DNA from: Oscillospiraceae bacterium
GTDB taxonomy: Bacteria > Bacillota > Clostridia > Oscillospirales > Ruminococcaceae
Reading direction: 5' to 3'
Assembly (NCBI GenBank): GCA_019423445.1
Contig: JAHZBJ010000009.1
Coordinates: 5,584-18,577 of the forward strand
Length of the DNA: 12,994 bases
Part shown: positions 1 through 7,193 of the stretch, piece by piece
Layout: the number at the start of each line of letters is the position of its first letter
Position numbering within the stretch: the first letter of the stretch is position 1
Made by a program: the position numbers and the translations under genes
Notes under the pieces: model-generated
Told to the model about the DNA's origin: nothing
The model's database searches: none
Seen by the model: only the letters and a program-made list of their open reading frames with translations

Positions 1-15
1 TTGGCAAAATTAGGC

Positions 16-45
16 GGGACATTTTCCATGATTTTGTGCTATACT
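16..45 (+). promoter_or_regulatory. Probable sigma-A promoter for the tepA-ylzJ-uppP-ftsK block
   Basis: A -10 box TATACT at 40-45 is preceded by an extended -10 TGC (37-39). An 18-base spacer separates it from a weak -35-like GGGACA at 16-21, which matches TTGACA at 4 of 6 positions. This AT-rich stretch stands out against the GC-rich surroundings and lies about 125 bases before the tepA start, leaving room for a structured leader. Transcription from here is inferred from motif match only. Confidence 0.5.
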
Positions 46-130
46 ATTTAATGAGGGAATTTGCCCGCCGCCTTCCCTTTTCCCCTGCTGTATAAAATTC
101 CTCTTACGGCACATCCTAACGGCAAAAACA

Positions 131-147
131 GGACGGCCGCGCCGTCC
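131..147 (+). promoter_or_regulatory. Leader hairpin just upstream of the tepA ribosome site
   Basis: GGACGGC (131-137) and GCCGTCC (141-147) are perfect reverse complements around a 3-base loop, CGC. The hairpin ends 9 bases before the Shine-Dalgarno sequence and has no following T run, so it is not an intrinsic terminator. It could affect mRNA stability or initiation at tepA. A chance GC-rich hairpin is also possible. Confidence 0.4.
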
Positions 148-156
148 GCCAGAAAT

Positions 157-163
157 GGGAGGT
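157..163 (+). promoter_or_regulatory. Ribosome binding site that decides the tepA start
   Basis: GGGAGGT at 157-163 sits 6 bases before the ATG at 170. The in-frame ATG at 155 overlaps this site and has no ribosome site of its own, so translation should begin at 170. Confidence 0.8.
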
Positions 164-169
164 GCCATC

Positions 170-1129
170 ATGAGCAAAGACCAAAACAAGGCCAAAAATG
201 CCCGGGATGAGGAACAGAATGAGCCCGGGGAGCGGGAAAAAGAGGAAAACCAGTCGGATCAGATCTATCACTCCGGCTCGGTGACCCCGGAGGGAGGCCG
301 GCATAAAATCCACTGTCTCACCATCATCGGCCAGGTGGAGGGGCATTATATCCTTCCGCCTCAAAACAAGGCCACCAAGTACGAACACGTCATCCCTCAG
401 CTGGTGGCTATCGAACAGGACAGCTCCATTGAGGGCCTCCTTATTATCCTCAACACCGTGGGGGGAGACGTGGAAGCGGGCCTCGCCATTGCGGAACTGG
501 TGAGCGGCATGAAAACCCCTACTGTCAGCCTGGTGCTGGGCGGAGGCCACTCCATCGGGGTCCCGCTGGCAGTAAGCGCCCAGTATTCCTTCATCGCCCC
601 CACCGCCACTATGACGGTGCATCCGGTGCGGATGAACGGGGTGATGCTGGGAGTGCCTCAAACCCTTTCCTATTTCGACAAGATGCAGGAGCGGATCACC
701 GGCTTTGTCTGCCAAAACTCCAAAATCAGCCCCAAACGCTTTAAGGAGCTGATGATGAACAGCGGCGAGCTGGTGATGGACATCGGCACAGTGCTGGACG
801 GGGAGATGGCGGTGTCTGAAGGCCTCATTGATTCCCTTGGCGGCCTTTCCGAAGCCATTGAAAAGCTCTACGCCCTCATCGAGAGCCAACCGGACAAAGC
901 GGAGCTGGAAAAACTTCCCCCTGATCCTGCCAAGGGCCCCCGGAAGGCCAGCGGCAAAACTTCCGGGCGGGGTAAAAACACTTCTGAAAAGACCAGCGAA
1001 AAGGCTCCCAAGGCCCCCCGGTCCACCTCCAAAGGAGCCTCCCGGAAAAAGGCTTCCCCGTCTCCGGCGCCGTCTCAGAGCATCTTGCCCGGACGCCGCC
1101 CCGGACGCCCCAGGAAGGAGGATGGCTGA
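170..1129 (+). CDS. tepA: ClpP-fold serine protease family protein, TepA-like
   Basis: This 319-residue protein belongs to the ClpP/crotonase-fold TepA (YmfB) group, thought to degrade or help export proteins at the cytoplasmic side of the membrane. The first ~30 residues are charged. The protease core (about 45-245) contains GGGHSIGVP with candidate nucleophile Ser128, and TVHPVRM with candidate base His151, a spacing close to that in ClpP. The third residue is less clear; Asp204 or Asp210 are candidates. Residues from about 250 to the end form a Lys/Ser/Pro/Arg-rich tail closing with RRPGRPRK (309-316), which resembles an AT-hook. B. subtilis TepA is about 245 residues, so the tail is an extension. 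The gene lies 2 bases before a YlzJ-like gene and upstream of ftsK, the order seen in B. subtilis. The family call is strong; the role of the tail is unknown. Confidence 0.88.
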   Translation: MSKDQNKAKNARDEEQNEPGEREKEENQSDQIYHSGSVTPEGGRHKIHCLTIIGQVEGHYILPPQNKATKYEHVIPQLVAIEQDSSIEGLLIILNTVGGDVEAGLAIAELVSGMKTPTVSLVLGGGHSIGVPLAVSAQYSFIAPTATMTVHPVRMNGVMLGVPQTLSYFDKMQERITGFVCQNSKISPKRFKELMMNSGELVMDIGTVLDGEMAVSEGLIDSLGGLSEAIEKLYALIESQPDKAELEKLPPDPAKGPRKASGKTSGRGKNTSEKTSEKAPKAPRSTSKGASRKKASPSPAPSQSILPGRRPGRPRKEDG

Positions 1130-1131
1130 GT

Positions 1132-1371
1132 ATGCCCATCCACTCCATCCTGCCGGCGGAGGCCTACCTGGAGGAAGCTTCCCTCCCCGCTACCATTTGC
1201 AAACCCTGCCGCCGGGGATTCGCCGAATGCATCCCCCTTTCCGACGGCCGGTACCGCATCAGCCGGATTATCTCCACCGATCCTGCCGCCTACCTGGACC
1301 CGGAGTTTTTTCCCGGTGTTGTGGCTGATGCATCCTCCCCTTTCTTTACCCATGACGCCCCTTCTGCGTGA
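1132..1371 (+). CDS. ylzJ: YlzJ-like small protein
   Basis: This is a 79-residue soluble protein of unknown biochemical function. The segment RISRIISTDPAAYLDPEFFPG, split here as RISRIISTDP and AAYLDPEFFPG, matches the pattern I recall for the YlzJ-like family: a V/I-rich strand, then (S/T)-(S/T)-D-P-A-x-(F/Y)-L-D and a Pro-Gly near the end. The start is set by AAGGAGG at 1115-1121, 10 bases before the ATG and inside the end of tepA. The 2-base gap after the tepA stop implies translational coupling. In B. subtilis a YlzJ-like gene also sits between tepA and spoIIIE, so position supports the call. The last ~8 residues beyond the family core are variable. A GCCCC/GGGGC inverted repeat spans the stop codon (1357-1376) but has no T tract. 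Confidence 0.75.
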   Translation: MPIHSILPAEAYLEEASLPATICKPCRRGFAECIPLSDGRYRISRIISTDPAAYLDPEFFPGVVADASSPFFTHDAPSA

Positions 1372-1424
1372 GGGGCCCTACATAGACCCAAGCGAGAAAA
1401 ACCATATTTGGAGGGTTATACATA

Positions 1425-2321
1425 ATGTCATATTTTAGCGCCATTATACAAGGTCTTATTCAGGGCTTCACCGAGTTCCTGCCTGTCTCCAGCTCGGGGC
1501 ACCTCTCACTTTACCAATACTTCACCGGCATCAACTCTGAAAGCTCCCTGCTCTTCTCAGTAATGCTCCATTTCGGCACGCTGGCCGCGGTGGTGGTGGC
1601 TTTCTGGCCCACCATCTGGCAGCTGGTCATCGAGTTCTTTTCCATGATCGCCGACCTGTTCACCGGTAAACTCCTGAAAGGTTATCCCAGCCCCAACCGC
1701 AGGATGCTCTATCTCCTGATGCTTTCTTGTGTTCCTCTGCTGGCGGTGCTGTTTCTCCAGGATTTTGTCGGCGGCTTCTCCACCGACAACAGCATCGTGG
1801 CCGAAGGCATCTTCTTCCTGCTGACCTCTCTGATCCTCACCGCCGCCGACCGTTCGGCAAAGGGGATAAAAACCGCCCGAAGCATGACTGTGGGAGATTC
1901 TCTGGCCATCGGCGTGGCCCAGCTCTTCGCCACCCTTCCCGGCGTCTCCCGCTCCGGCTCCACCATCTCGGCGGGGCTCCTCTGCGGTCTGGACCGCAGC
2001 TATGCCGTTTCCTACTCTTTCATCCTGGGGCTTCCCGCCATTCTTGCCGCAGGGCTTCTGGACCTCAAGGATATTCTTTCCGCCGGGGATCTGGGGCTTC
2101 CTCTGGGGCCGGCCCTTGTGGGGATGGCGGTGGCCGCTGTGTCCGGCTTTCTCTCCATCAAGCTGGTGAGTTATCTTGTGCGTTCCGACAAGTTCCGCAT
2201 CTTCGCCTGGTATACTCTGATCCTGGGGCTTTTGGTGCTTGGCATCGGCATTTCGGAGCATTTCACCGGCCATGCCATTCAGAACTATATCTCCAGCATC
2301 CAGGCTGCAGCCATCGACTGA
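1425..2321 (+). CDS. uppP: Undecaprenyl-diphosphatase (UppP/BacA)
   Basis: This 298-residue polytopic membrane enzyme removes one phosphate from undecaprenyl diphosphate, regenerating the lipid carrier for peptidoglycan and other envelope polymers. It also confers low-level bacitracin resistance. The N-terminal signature contains Gln13-x3-Glu17, fitting the (E/Q)xxxE motif, followed by FLPVSSSGH with His26. The second signature, PGVSRSGST (172-180), carries the conserved Arg176. Several hydrophobic helices fill the remainder, and the length is normal for the family. GGAGGG at 1410-1415 lies 9 bases before the ATG. It stands between ylzJ and ftsK, where B. subtilis has no such gene, so it appears to be a lineage-specific insertion into a conserved locus. 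Co-transcription with tepA-ylzJ is likely from the 53-base gap. Confidence 0.95.
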   Translation: MSYFSAIIQGLIQGFTEFLPVSSSGHLSLYQYFTGINSESSLLFSVMLHFGTLAAVVVAFWPTIWQLVIEFFSMIADLFTGKLLKGYPSPNRRMLYLLMLSCVPLLAVLFLQDFVGGFSTDNSIVAEGIFFLLTSLILTAADRSAKGIKTARSMTVGDSLAIGVAQLFATLPGVSRSGSTISAGLLCGLDRSYAVSYSFILGLPAILAAGLLDLKDILSAGDLGLPLGPALVGMAVAAVSGFLSIKLVSYLVRSDKFRIFAWYTLILGLLVLGIGISEHFTGHAIQNYISSIQAAAID

Positions 2322-2338
2322 ACCTCCCCATGGCTTTC

Positions 2339-2355
2339 CCCCGGCAGACCCGGGG
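2339..2355 (+). repeat. Short GC hairpin between uppP and ftsK
   Basis: CCCCGG (2339-2344) pairs perfectly with CCGGGG (2350-2355) around a 5-base loop. No T run follows, so it is not a convincing terminator. It may be a chance structure or a minor mRNA-processing or stability element in the 76-base gap. Confidence 0.3.
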
Positions 2356-2380
2356 ACAGCCTGCCCAAAGCCCCACTGAA

Positions 2381-2386
2381 AGGAAG
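2381..2386 (+). promoter_or_regulatory. Ribosome binding site deciding the ftsK start
   Basis: AGGAAG at 2381-2386 lies 11 bases before the ATG at 2398. The alternative in-frame GTG at 2386 overlaps this site and cannot be served by it, so the ATG is the preferred start. Confidence 0.6.
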
Positions 2387-2397
2387 TGCAAAATCCA

Positions 2398-5070
2398 ATG
2401 GCTACCGCCAAAAAAACCACCACCAAGCGGACCTCCTCCCGGGGAGGAAAGCGAAAACTCACCAAAAAGGAGCGTCAGGCCCGGAATCAGCTCTGGGCTA
2501 TCCTCCTTTTCGCCCTGGGGATCCTGCTCCTTTGTCTCGCCGTGATCCCTGGGGAAAACGCCTGGTTGGCGGTACATAACTTTCTCCTGGGATGCCTCAG
2601 CTGGTGCGCCTACCTGGTGGGGCCGGTGGTCCTTTACACCGCTGTAATGATCGCCACCGACAAAACCAACTACCCCACTGCCGCCAAAACCATCTCCGCC
2701 TCGGTGCTGGTGCTGCTTCTCTCCGGCGCCCTGCAGATCTTTCATCAGGAATACCCCCAGGGGAACTTCCTGCGCCTGGTAAAGGGACTTTTTGCCGACG
2801 GGCAGGAGCTGACCGGCGGCGGCGTCTTTTCCCTGGTGTTTGGAGTTCCGCTGCTGAAGTTCACCAACTTCGCCGGCGCCGCCATCATCATTATCCTTCT
2901 TATCTTCATCGTTCTGATGATCCTCTCGGGAGGCACCCTCATGGGGCTTATCCGCGGCGCCACCGCCCCGGTGAAGAAGTTGGAGGAAGCTTATTCCTCC
3001 GCTGTGGAGAACCGCGCCATCCGGGATGGGGAAGCCGCCAAGGCCTCTAAAGACCAGCCCCAGGAGGACGCCCCCCTCTTCCCCTTCTTCCGCCGGCGCT
3101 TCAACATCAACGTCCCCATTGACGGAGAGCCCCTTCCCCAGCACGGCAACCGGGCCCCAAAAACCGCCCTGCGCCCTGACCCGCTGCCTCCCCAGGAGCG
3201 GGAACGGCTGGTGGACGAGGTAGGGGACATGCCCAGAAAAGGGCCCTACGACTTCGACCGCCAAGACCCCGCCGCCAAGACGGGTCCCAAGGAGGAACTG
3301 GCCCGGAAGGCGGCCCAGCTGGCCCAGGAGGACGAAGCCCCCAGCATCGACGACCTGATTGTCCGGGCGGTGTCCGGGGATACCCAACTTCCCAAAATTC
3401 CCGAAACCCCTGCCGGAAAACTGGACTTCGGCGGAGCCGTCCCCGCAGCCGCAGCTGCGGCTGCCGCTGCGGCGGAGCGCCTGCCCAAGGCCCCTCCGGC
3501 GCAAGCCCCGGCTTCCTCGGCGCCTGCCCCCAGCACCCCAGGGGAAGAACCTCATCCGGACAACACTGTGGCCCCCTCCATGGAGGATGGTCCTCAGGAA
3601 AAACCCCAGTACACCTTCCCGCCCCTGAATCTTCTGGACGAGCCCCGGAACACCTCCCAGCAGGACACCACCCGGGAACTCCGGCAAAACGCCGAGCTGC
3701 TGGAGAACACCCTGAAAAGCTTCGGGGTTCAGGCCAGGATCATCGACGTCTCCCGGGGTCCCGCTGTTACCCGGTATGAGCTCCAGCCCGCCGCCGGGGT
3801 GAAGATCAGCCGGGTCACCGGCCTTGCCGATGACATCGCCCTGAACCTCTCCGCCGCCGGGGTCCGCATCGAGGCCCCCATCCCCGGCAAACCCGCCATC
3901 GGCATCGAAGTGCCCAACAAGATCATCTCCACCGTCAGCATCAAGGAGATCATCGACTCCGCTTCCTTCCAGAACGCCGGCAGCCCCCTTACCGTGGCCC
4001 TTGGCAAGGACATCACCGGCGGGGTGGCAGTGGCGGATATCGCCAAGATGCCCCACGTCCTCATCGCCGGCGCCACCGGCAGCGGTAAATCCGTGTGCAT
4101 CAACTCCATCATCATCAGCCTTCTTTACAAGTCCTCCCCGGAACAGGTGAAGTTTCTGATGATCGACCCCAAGGTGGTGGAGCTGGGGGTCTACAACGGC
4201 ATCCCCCACCTTCTGGTGCCGGTGGTCACCGACCCCAAAAAGGCCGCCGGAGCCCTCTGCTGGGCGGTTGGGGAGATGCTCCGCCGCTACAAGACCTTCG
4301 CCGACACCGGGGTCCGGGACATCAAAGGCTACAACCGCCTGGCCGAGGAGAACGGCGACCTGCCTCCCATGCCCCAGATGGTGATCATCATCGACGAGCT
4401 GGCCGACCTGATGATGGCCTCCCCCAAGGACGTGGAGGACTACATCTGCCGTCTGGCCCAGATGGCCCGGGCCGCCGGGATGCACCTGGTCATCGCCACT
4501 CAGCGTCCCAGCGTGGACGTTATCACCGGCCTCATCAAGGCCAATATCCCCAGCCGTATCTCCTTCGCCGTCTCCTCGGCGGTGGACAGCCGCACCATTC
4601 TGGACGGCGGCGGTGCTGAAAAGCTTCTGGGCCGGGGGGACATGCTCTTCGCCCCGGTGGGGGCTCCCAAGCCCATGCGGATCCAAGGCTGCTTCGTCAC
4701 CGACCAGGAAGTGGAACGGGTGGTCACCTTCGTCAAGGAGGGGGAGAAACCCGACTACGACCAGGAAGTAATCCAGGAGATCGACCGCCAGGCCGCCGCC
4801 AGCGGCAAGAACAGCCCCTCGGGAGGCGACTCCGGGGAAGGCGGCGAAGACGATCTTCTCAACGACGCCATCGAAGTGGTAGTGGAAGCAGGACTTGCCT
4901 CTACCTCCCTCCTCCAGCGCCGCCTGAAGGTGGGTTATGCCCGGGCTGCCCGGCTGGTGGACGAGATGGAACAGCGGGGCATTGTAGGTCCCTTTGAAGG
5001 GAGTAAACCCCGCCAGGTGCTCCTCACCAAGGACCGCTGGTACGAAATGAAGCTGAACCAGGCGGACTAG
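2398..5070 (+). CDS. ftsK: DNA translocase FtsK/SpoIIIE
   Basis: This 890-residue ATP-driven double-stranded DNA pump clears chromosomal DNA through the closing septum during division or sporulation. After a Lys/Arg-rich start (1-30), hydrophobic segments at roughly 32-52, 60-85, 95-112 and 140-185 form the four-helix (or slightly longer) membrane anchor. A low-complexity linker from about 190 to 425 is rich in Pro, Ala, Asp and Glu and includes ten consecutive alanines (350-359). The motor follows, with Walker A GATGSGKS (558-565) and Walker B VIIIDELAD (662-670; Asp666, Glu667). The C-terminal winged-helix gamma domain (about 816-885) normally reads polar DNA guide sequences. The tepA-ylzJ neighbourhood matches the B. 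subtilis spoIIIE locus, but sequence alone does not separate a division role from a sporulation role. A second paralogue elsewhere in the genome is possible. Confidence 0.95.
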   Translation: MATAKKTTTKRTSSRGGKRKLTKKERQARNQLWAILLFALGILLLCLAVIPGENAWLAVHNFLLGCLSWCAYLVGPVVLYTAVMIATDKTNYPTAAKTISASVLVLLLSGALQIFHQEYPQGNFLRLVKGLFADGQELTGGGVFSLVFGVPLLKFTNFAGAAIIIILLIFIVLMILSGGTLMGLIRGATAPVKKLEEAYSSAVENRAIRDGEAAKASKDQPQEDAPLFPFFRRRFNINVPIDGEPLPQHGNRAPKTALRPDPLPPQERERLVDEVGDMPRKGPYDFDRQDPAAKTGPKEELARKAAQLAQEDEAPSIDDLIVRAVSGDTQLPKIPETPAGKLDFGGAVPAAAAAAAAAAERLPKAPPAQAPASSAPAPSTPGEEPHPDNTVAPSMEDGPQEKPQYTFPPLNLLDEPRNTSQQDTTRELRQNAELLENTLKSFGVQARIIDVSRGPAVTRYELQPAAGVKISRVTGLADDIALNLSAAGVRIEAPIPGKPAIGIEVPNKIISTVSIKEIIDSASFQNAGSPLTVALGKDITGGVAVADIAKMPHVLIAGATGSGKSVCINSIIISLLYKSSPEQVKFLMIDPKVVELGVYNGIPHLLVPVVTDPKKAAGALCWAVGEMLRRYKTFADTGVRDIKGYNRLAEENGDLPPMPQMVIIIDELADLMMASPKDVEDYICRLAQMARAAGMHLVIATQRPSVDVITGLIKANIPSRISFAVSSAVDSRTILDGGGAEKLLGRGDMLFAPVGAPKPMRIQGCFVTDQEVERVVTFVKEGEKPDYDQEVIQEIDRQAAASGKNSPSGGDSGEGGEDDLLNDAIEVVVEAGLASTSLLQRRLKVGYARAARLVDEMEQRGIVGPFEGSKPRQVLLTKDRWYEMKLNQAD

Positions 5071-5237
5071 CGGGGTGACCCCCGCCGGCGTGTCCGTGAG
5101 AAACGTTGTGCGAACCGCAAGTTTGTGCCCCGCCCCCTGCTCAGGTCACCTGGGCGGGGCCAGGGCCTGCGGCTGGGCCCGTGAGAGTCAAAGCAAATAA
5201 AACGGCAGCAAAGTCTGCCCGGCTAGGAGTTATCAAC
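5071..5237 (+). other. GC-rich structured leader/intergenic region before ygiQ
   Basis: This 167-base gap holds several inverted repeats. CGGGG/CCCCG (5071-5075/5080-5084) starts immediately after the ftsK stop. GCCCCGCCC (5127-5135) pairs with GGGCGGGGC (5152-5160). An 11-base odd palindrome, CAGGTCACCTG (5142-5152), lies in the loop of that stem and overlaps its 3' arm by one base, so the two pairings compete. GGCAG/CTGCC (5204-5208/5215-5219) precedes the ygiQ ribosome site. None is followed by a T tract, and I see no good promoter. I could not match it to a named riboswitch or small RNA. Confidence 0.45.
5225..5229 (+). promoter_or_regulatory. Ribosome binding site deciding the ygiQ start
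   Basis: AGGAG at 5225-5229 is 8 bases before the ATG at 5238. The frame stays open upstream to an ATG at 5106, but that extension is low-complexity Pro/Ala/Gly sequence encoded by the structured leader and lacks a comparable ribosome site. Confidence 0.75.
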
Positions 5238-7193
5238 ATGAGTTTTCTTCCCATCACAAAAGAGGAGATGAACGCCCGGGGCTGGGAAGCCCCGGACTTT
5301 GTCTGTGTCACCGGGGACGCCTATGTGGATCACCCTTCCTTTGGAGTGGCTATCATCTCCCGGCTCCTGGAGTCCAAGGGGTACCGGGTGGTGATCCTGG
5401 CCCAGCCGGATTTCTCCTCCCCCAAGGACTTCCAGCGGTTTGGACGGCCCCGGTACGCTTTTCTTGTCACCGGGGGGAATATCGACTCCATGGTGGCCCA
5501 CTACACCGCCGCCAAGCGCCGGCGCAGCGATGACGCCTACACCCCCGGAAATGTGGCCGGGAAGCGCCCCGACCGGGCCTGCACCGTCTACGCCCGCCTC
5601 TGCAAAGAGGCCTACCCCGACGTCCCGGTGGTGATAGGGGGGCTGGAGGCCAGCCTCCGGCGCTTCGCCCACTACGACTACTGGGACGACGCGGTGCGCC
5701 CCTCCATCCTGGTAGACAGCGGCGCCGACCTCCTCTCCTTCGGGATGGGGGAGCACTCCATGGCCGAGATCGCCGACGCCTTTGCCGCCGGGAAAACCCC
5801 GCTCCAAATGCGGGACATCCGGGGGATCTGCTACCTGGCGGACCTCTCCGACCCGGTGCCCCAGGGGGCGGTCTCCTGCGCCAGCTTCGACAAGGTGCGC
5901 CTGGACAAAACCGCCTACGCCCGGGCCTCCCGGATCCAGTTGGAACAGCAGGACCACGCCTACGGCAAGGCCATCGTTCAGAAGCACGGGGATAAGCTCC
6001 TGGTCCAGAATCCTCCCGCCCTCCCCCTGACCCAGGAGGAACTGGACGCTGTCTCCGCCCTCCCCTACGAGCGCTATTATCACCCCTCCTATGAAGCCCT
6101 GGGAGGGGTCAAGGCCATCGAAGAGGTTGAGTTCTCCATCATCCACAACCGGGGGTGCTTTGGAGGGTGCAATTTCTGCTCCATCGCCTTCCATCAGGGT
6201 CGGATGGTCACCGCCCGAAGCCATGAATCGGTGCTTCAGGAGGCTCGGGCCATGGTGAAGAATCCCCGGTTCAAAGGATATATCCACGACGTGGGAGGGC
6301 CCACCGCCAATTTCCGTGGTCCCTCCTGCCAAAAGCAGATGGAAAAAGGGGTCTGCATGGGGAAGAAATGCCTGTTCCCCGCCCCCTGCCCTGCCCTGAA
6401 AGCGGATCACTCCGACTACATCCAGCTTCTCCGGGAGCTCCGGGCCATTCCTGGGGTAAAGAAGGTCTTTGTCCGCAGCGGCCTGCGGTACGACTACATC
6501 ATGGCGGACAAAACCACCCACTTCCTGGATGAGCTGGTGCGTTACCACGTCAGCGGCCAGCTGAAGGTGGCCCCGGAACATATCTCTCCCCCGGTGCTGG
6601 CCCGGATGGGCAAACCCTCGGTGCAGGTGTACAATCAGTTCTGCAAGGCCTTTTACGAGGCCACCCGCCGGGCGGGGAAGGAGCAATACCTGGTGCCCTA
6701 CCTCATCTCCTCCCACCCCGGCAGCACCATGGCTGACGCCGTGACCCTGGCCCTCTATCTGAAAAAGAATCACATCCGGCCGGAGCAGGTCCAGGACTTC
6801 TACCCCACCCCTGCCACCGCCTCCACCACCATGTTCTATACCGGCATCGACCCCTGGACCATGGAGAAGGTCTTTGTCCCCACCGACCCCTGGGAAAAGA
6901 AGCTTCAGCGGGCTCTTCTCCAGTACTACAAGCCGGAGAACCGCCGCCTCTGCATTGAGGCCCTGATCCGGGCCGGCCGGGAAGACCTCATCGGCAACGG
7001 CCCGGGCTGCCTGGTCCAGCCGGACCGGGAATACCTTCTCAGGCTCAGTGACAAGAAGAAGGCCCAGGCCATCGCCGGACCCCGCCGGGGCGGCCGGGGG
7101 GCTTCTCCCGTCCGAGGGGGAAGGCCTCCCCAGGAACGCCAGGAACGCCGTAAACACCAAGGGCCCCGGGGACAGAAAGGAAAAAGAAAATGA
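5238..7193 (+). CDS. ygiQ: YgiQ-family (UPF0313) radical SAM protein
   Basis: This 651-residue cytoplasmic iron-sulfur enzyme belongs to a widespread family of unknown substrate. The N-terminal third matches the family's radical-SAM-associated N-terminal domain (MSFLPITKEEM..., then VCVTGDAYVDHPSFG). The radical SAM core carries Cys307-x3-Cys311-x2-Cys314, the ligands for the [4Fe-4S] cluster that cleaves S-adenosylmethionine. A second cysteine group, Cys364, Cys373, Cys378 and Cys384, followed by a conserved-looking ADH, resembles the cluster typical of YgiQ homologues and could bind another metal centre. The C-terminal part corresponds to the DUF3362 region. The last ~45 residues form an Arg/Gly/Lys-rich tail, which may bind nucleic acid. 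The stop overlaps the next start (ATGA), so this gene is translationally coupled to the metallo-beta-lactamase-fold gene. The family is secure; the reaction is unknown. Confidence 0.93.
   Translation: MSFLPITKEEMNARGWEAPDFVCVTGDAYVDHPSFGVAIISRLLESKGYRVVILAQPDFSSPKDFQRFGRPRYAFLVTGGNIDSMVAHYTAAKRRRSDDAYTPGNVAGKRPDRACTVYARLCKEAYPDVPVVIGGLEASLRRFAHYDYWDDAVRPSILVDSGADLLSFGMGEHSMAEIADAFAAGKTPLQMRDIRGICYLADLSDPVPQGAVSCASFDKVRLDKTAYARASRIQLEQQDHAYGKAIVQKHGDKLLVQNPPALPLTQEELDAVSALPYERYYHPSYEALGGVKAIEEVEFSIIHNRGCFGGCNFCSIAFHQGRMVTARSHESVLQEARAMVKNPRFKGYIHDVGGPTANFRGPSCQKQMEKGVCMGKKCLFPAPCPALKADHSDYIQLLRELRAIPGVKKVFVRSGLRYDYIMADKTTHFLDELVRYHVSGQLKVAPEHISPPVLARMGKPSVQVYNQFCKAFYEATRRAGKEQYLVPYLISSHPGSTMADAVTLALYLKKNHIRPEQVQDFYPTPATASTTMFYTGIDPWTMEKVFVPTDPWEKKLQRALLQYYKPENRRLCIEALIRAGREDLIGNGPGCLVQPDREYLLRLSDKKKAQAIAGPRRGGRGASPVRGGRPPQERQERRKHQGPRGQKGKRK

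Noticed and set aside
1..13. End of an upstream gene at the left edge (short frame ending TAG at 11-13)
   Set aside because: Only three codons are visible, so nothing supports or excludes it.
91..96. Second -10 box TATAAA before tepA
   Set aside because: No -35-like hexamer lies at 16-18 bases upstream. The nearest candidate, TTGCCC at 61-66, is 24 bases away.
2263..4686. 807-residue open frame on the minus strand opposite ftsK
   Set aside because: It is antisense to a clear FtsK and shows Gly/His/Asp-rich low-complexity sequence with no recognisable domain. GC-rich third codon positions on one strand produce such long shadow frames.
5127..5160. Intrinsic terminator after ftsK
   Set aside because: The stem is strong and perfect, but a G/C-rich stretch follows it with no T tract, so an intrinsic terminator is not supported.
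5106..5237. N-terminal extension of YgiQ from an upstream ATG at 5106
   Set aside because: The extension is Pro/Ala/Gly-rich and coincides with leader hairpins. The ATG at 5238 has a proper AGGAG site and gives the family's normal beginning.
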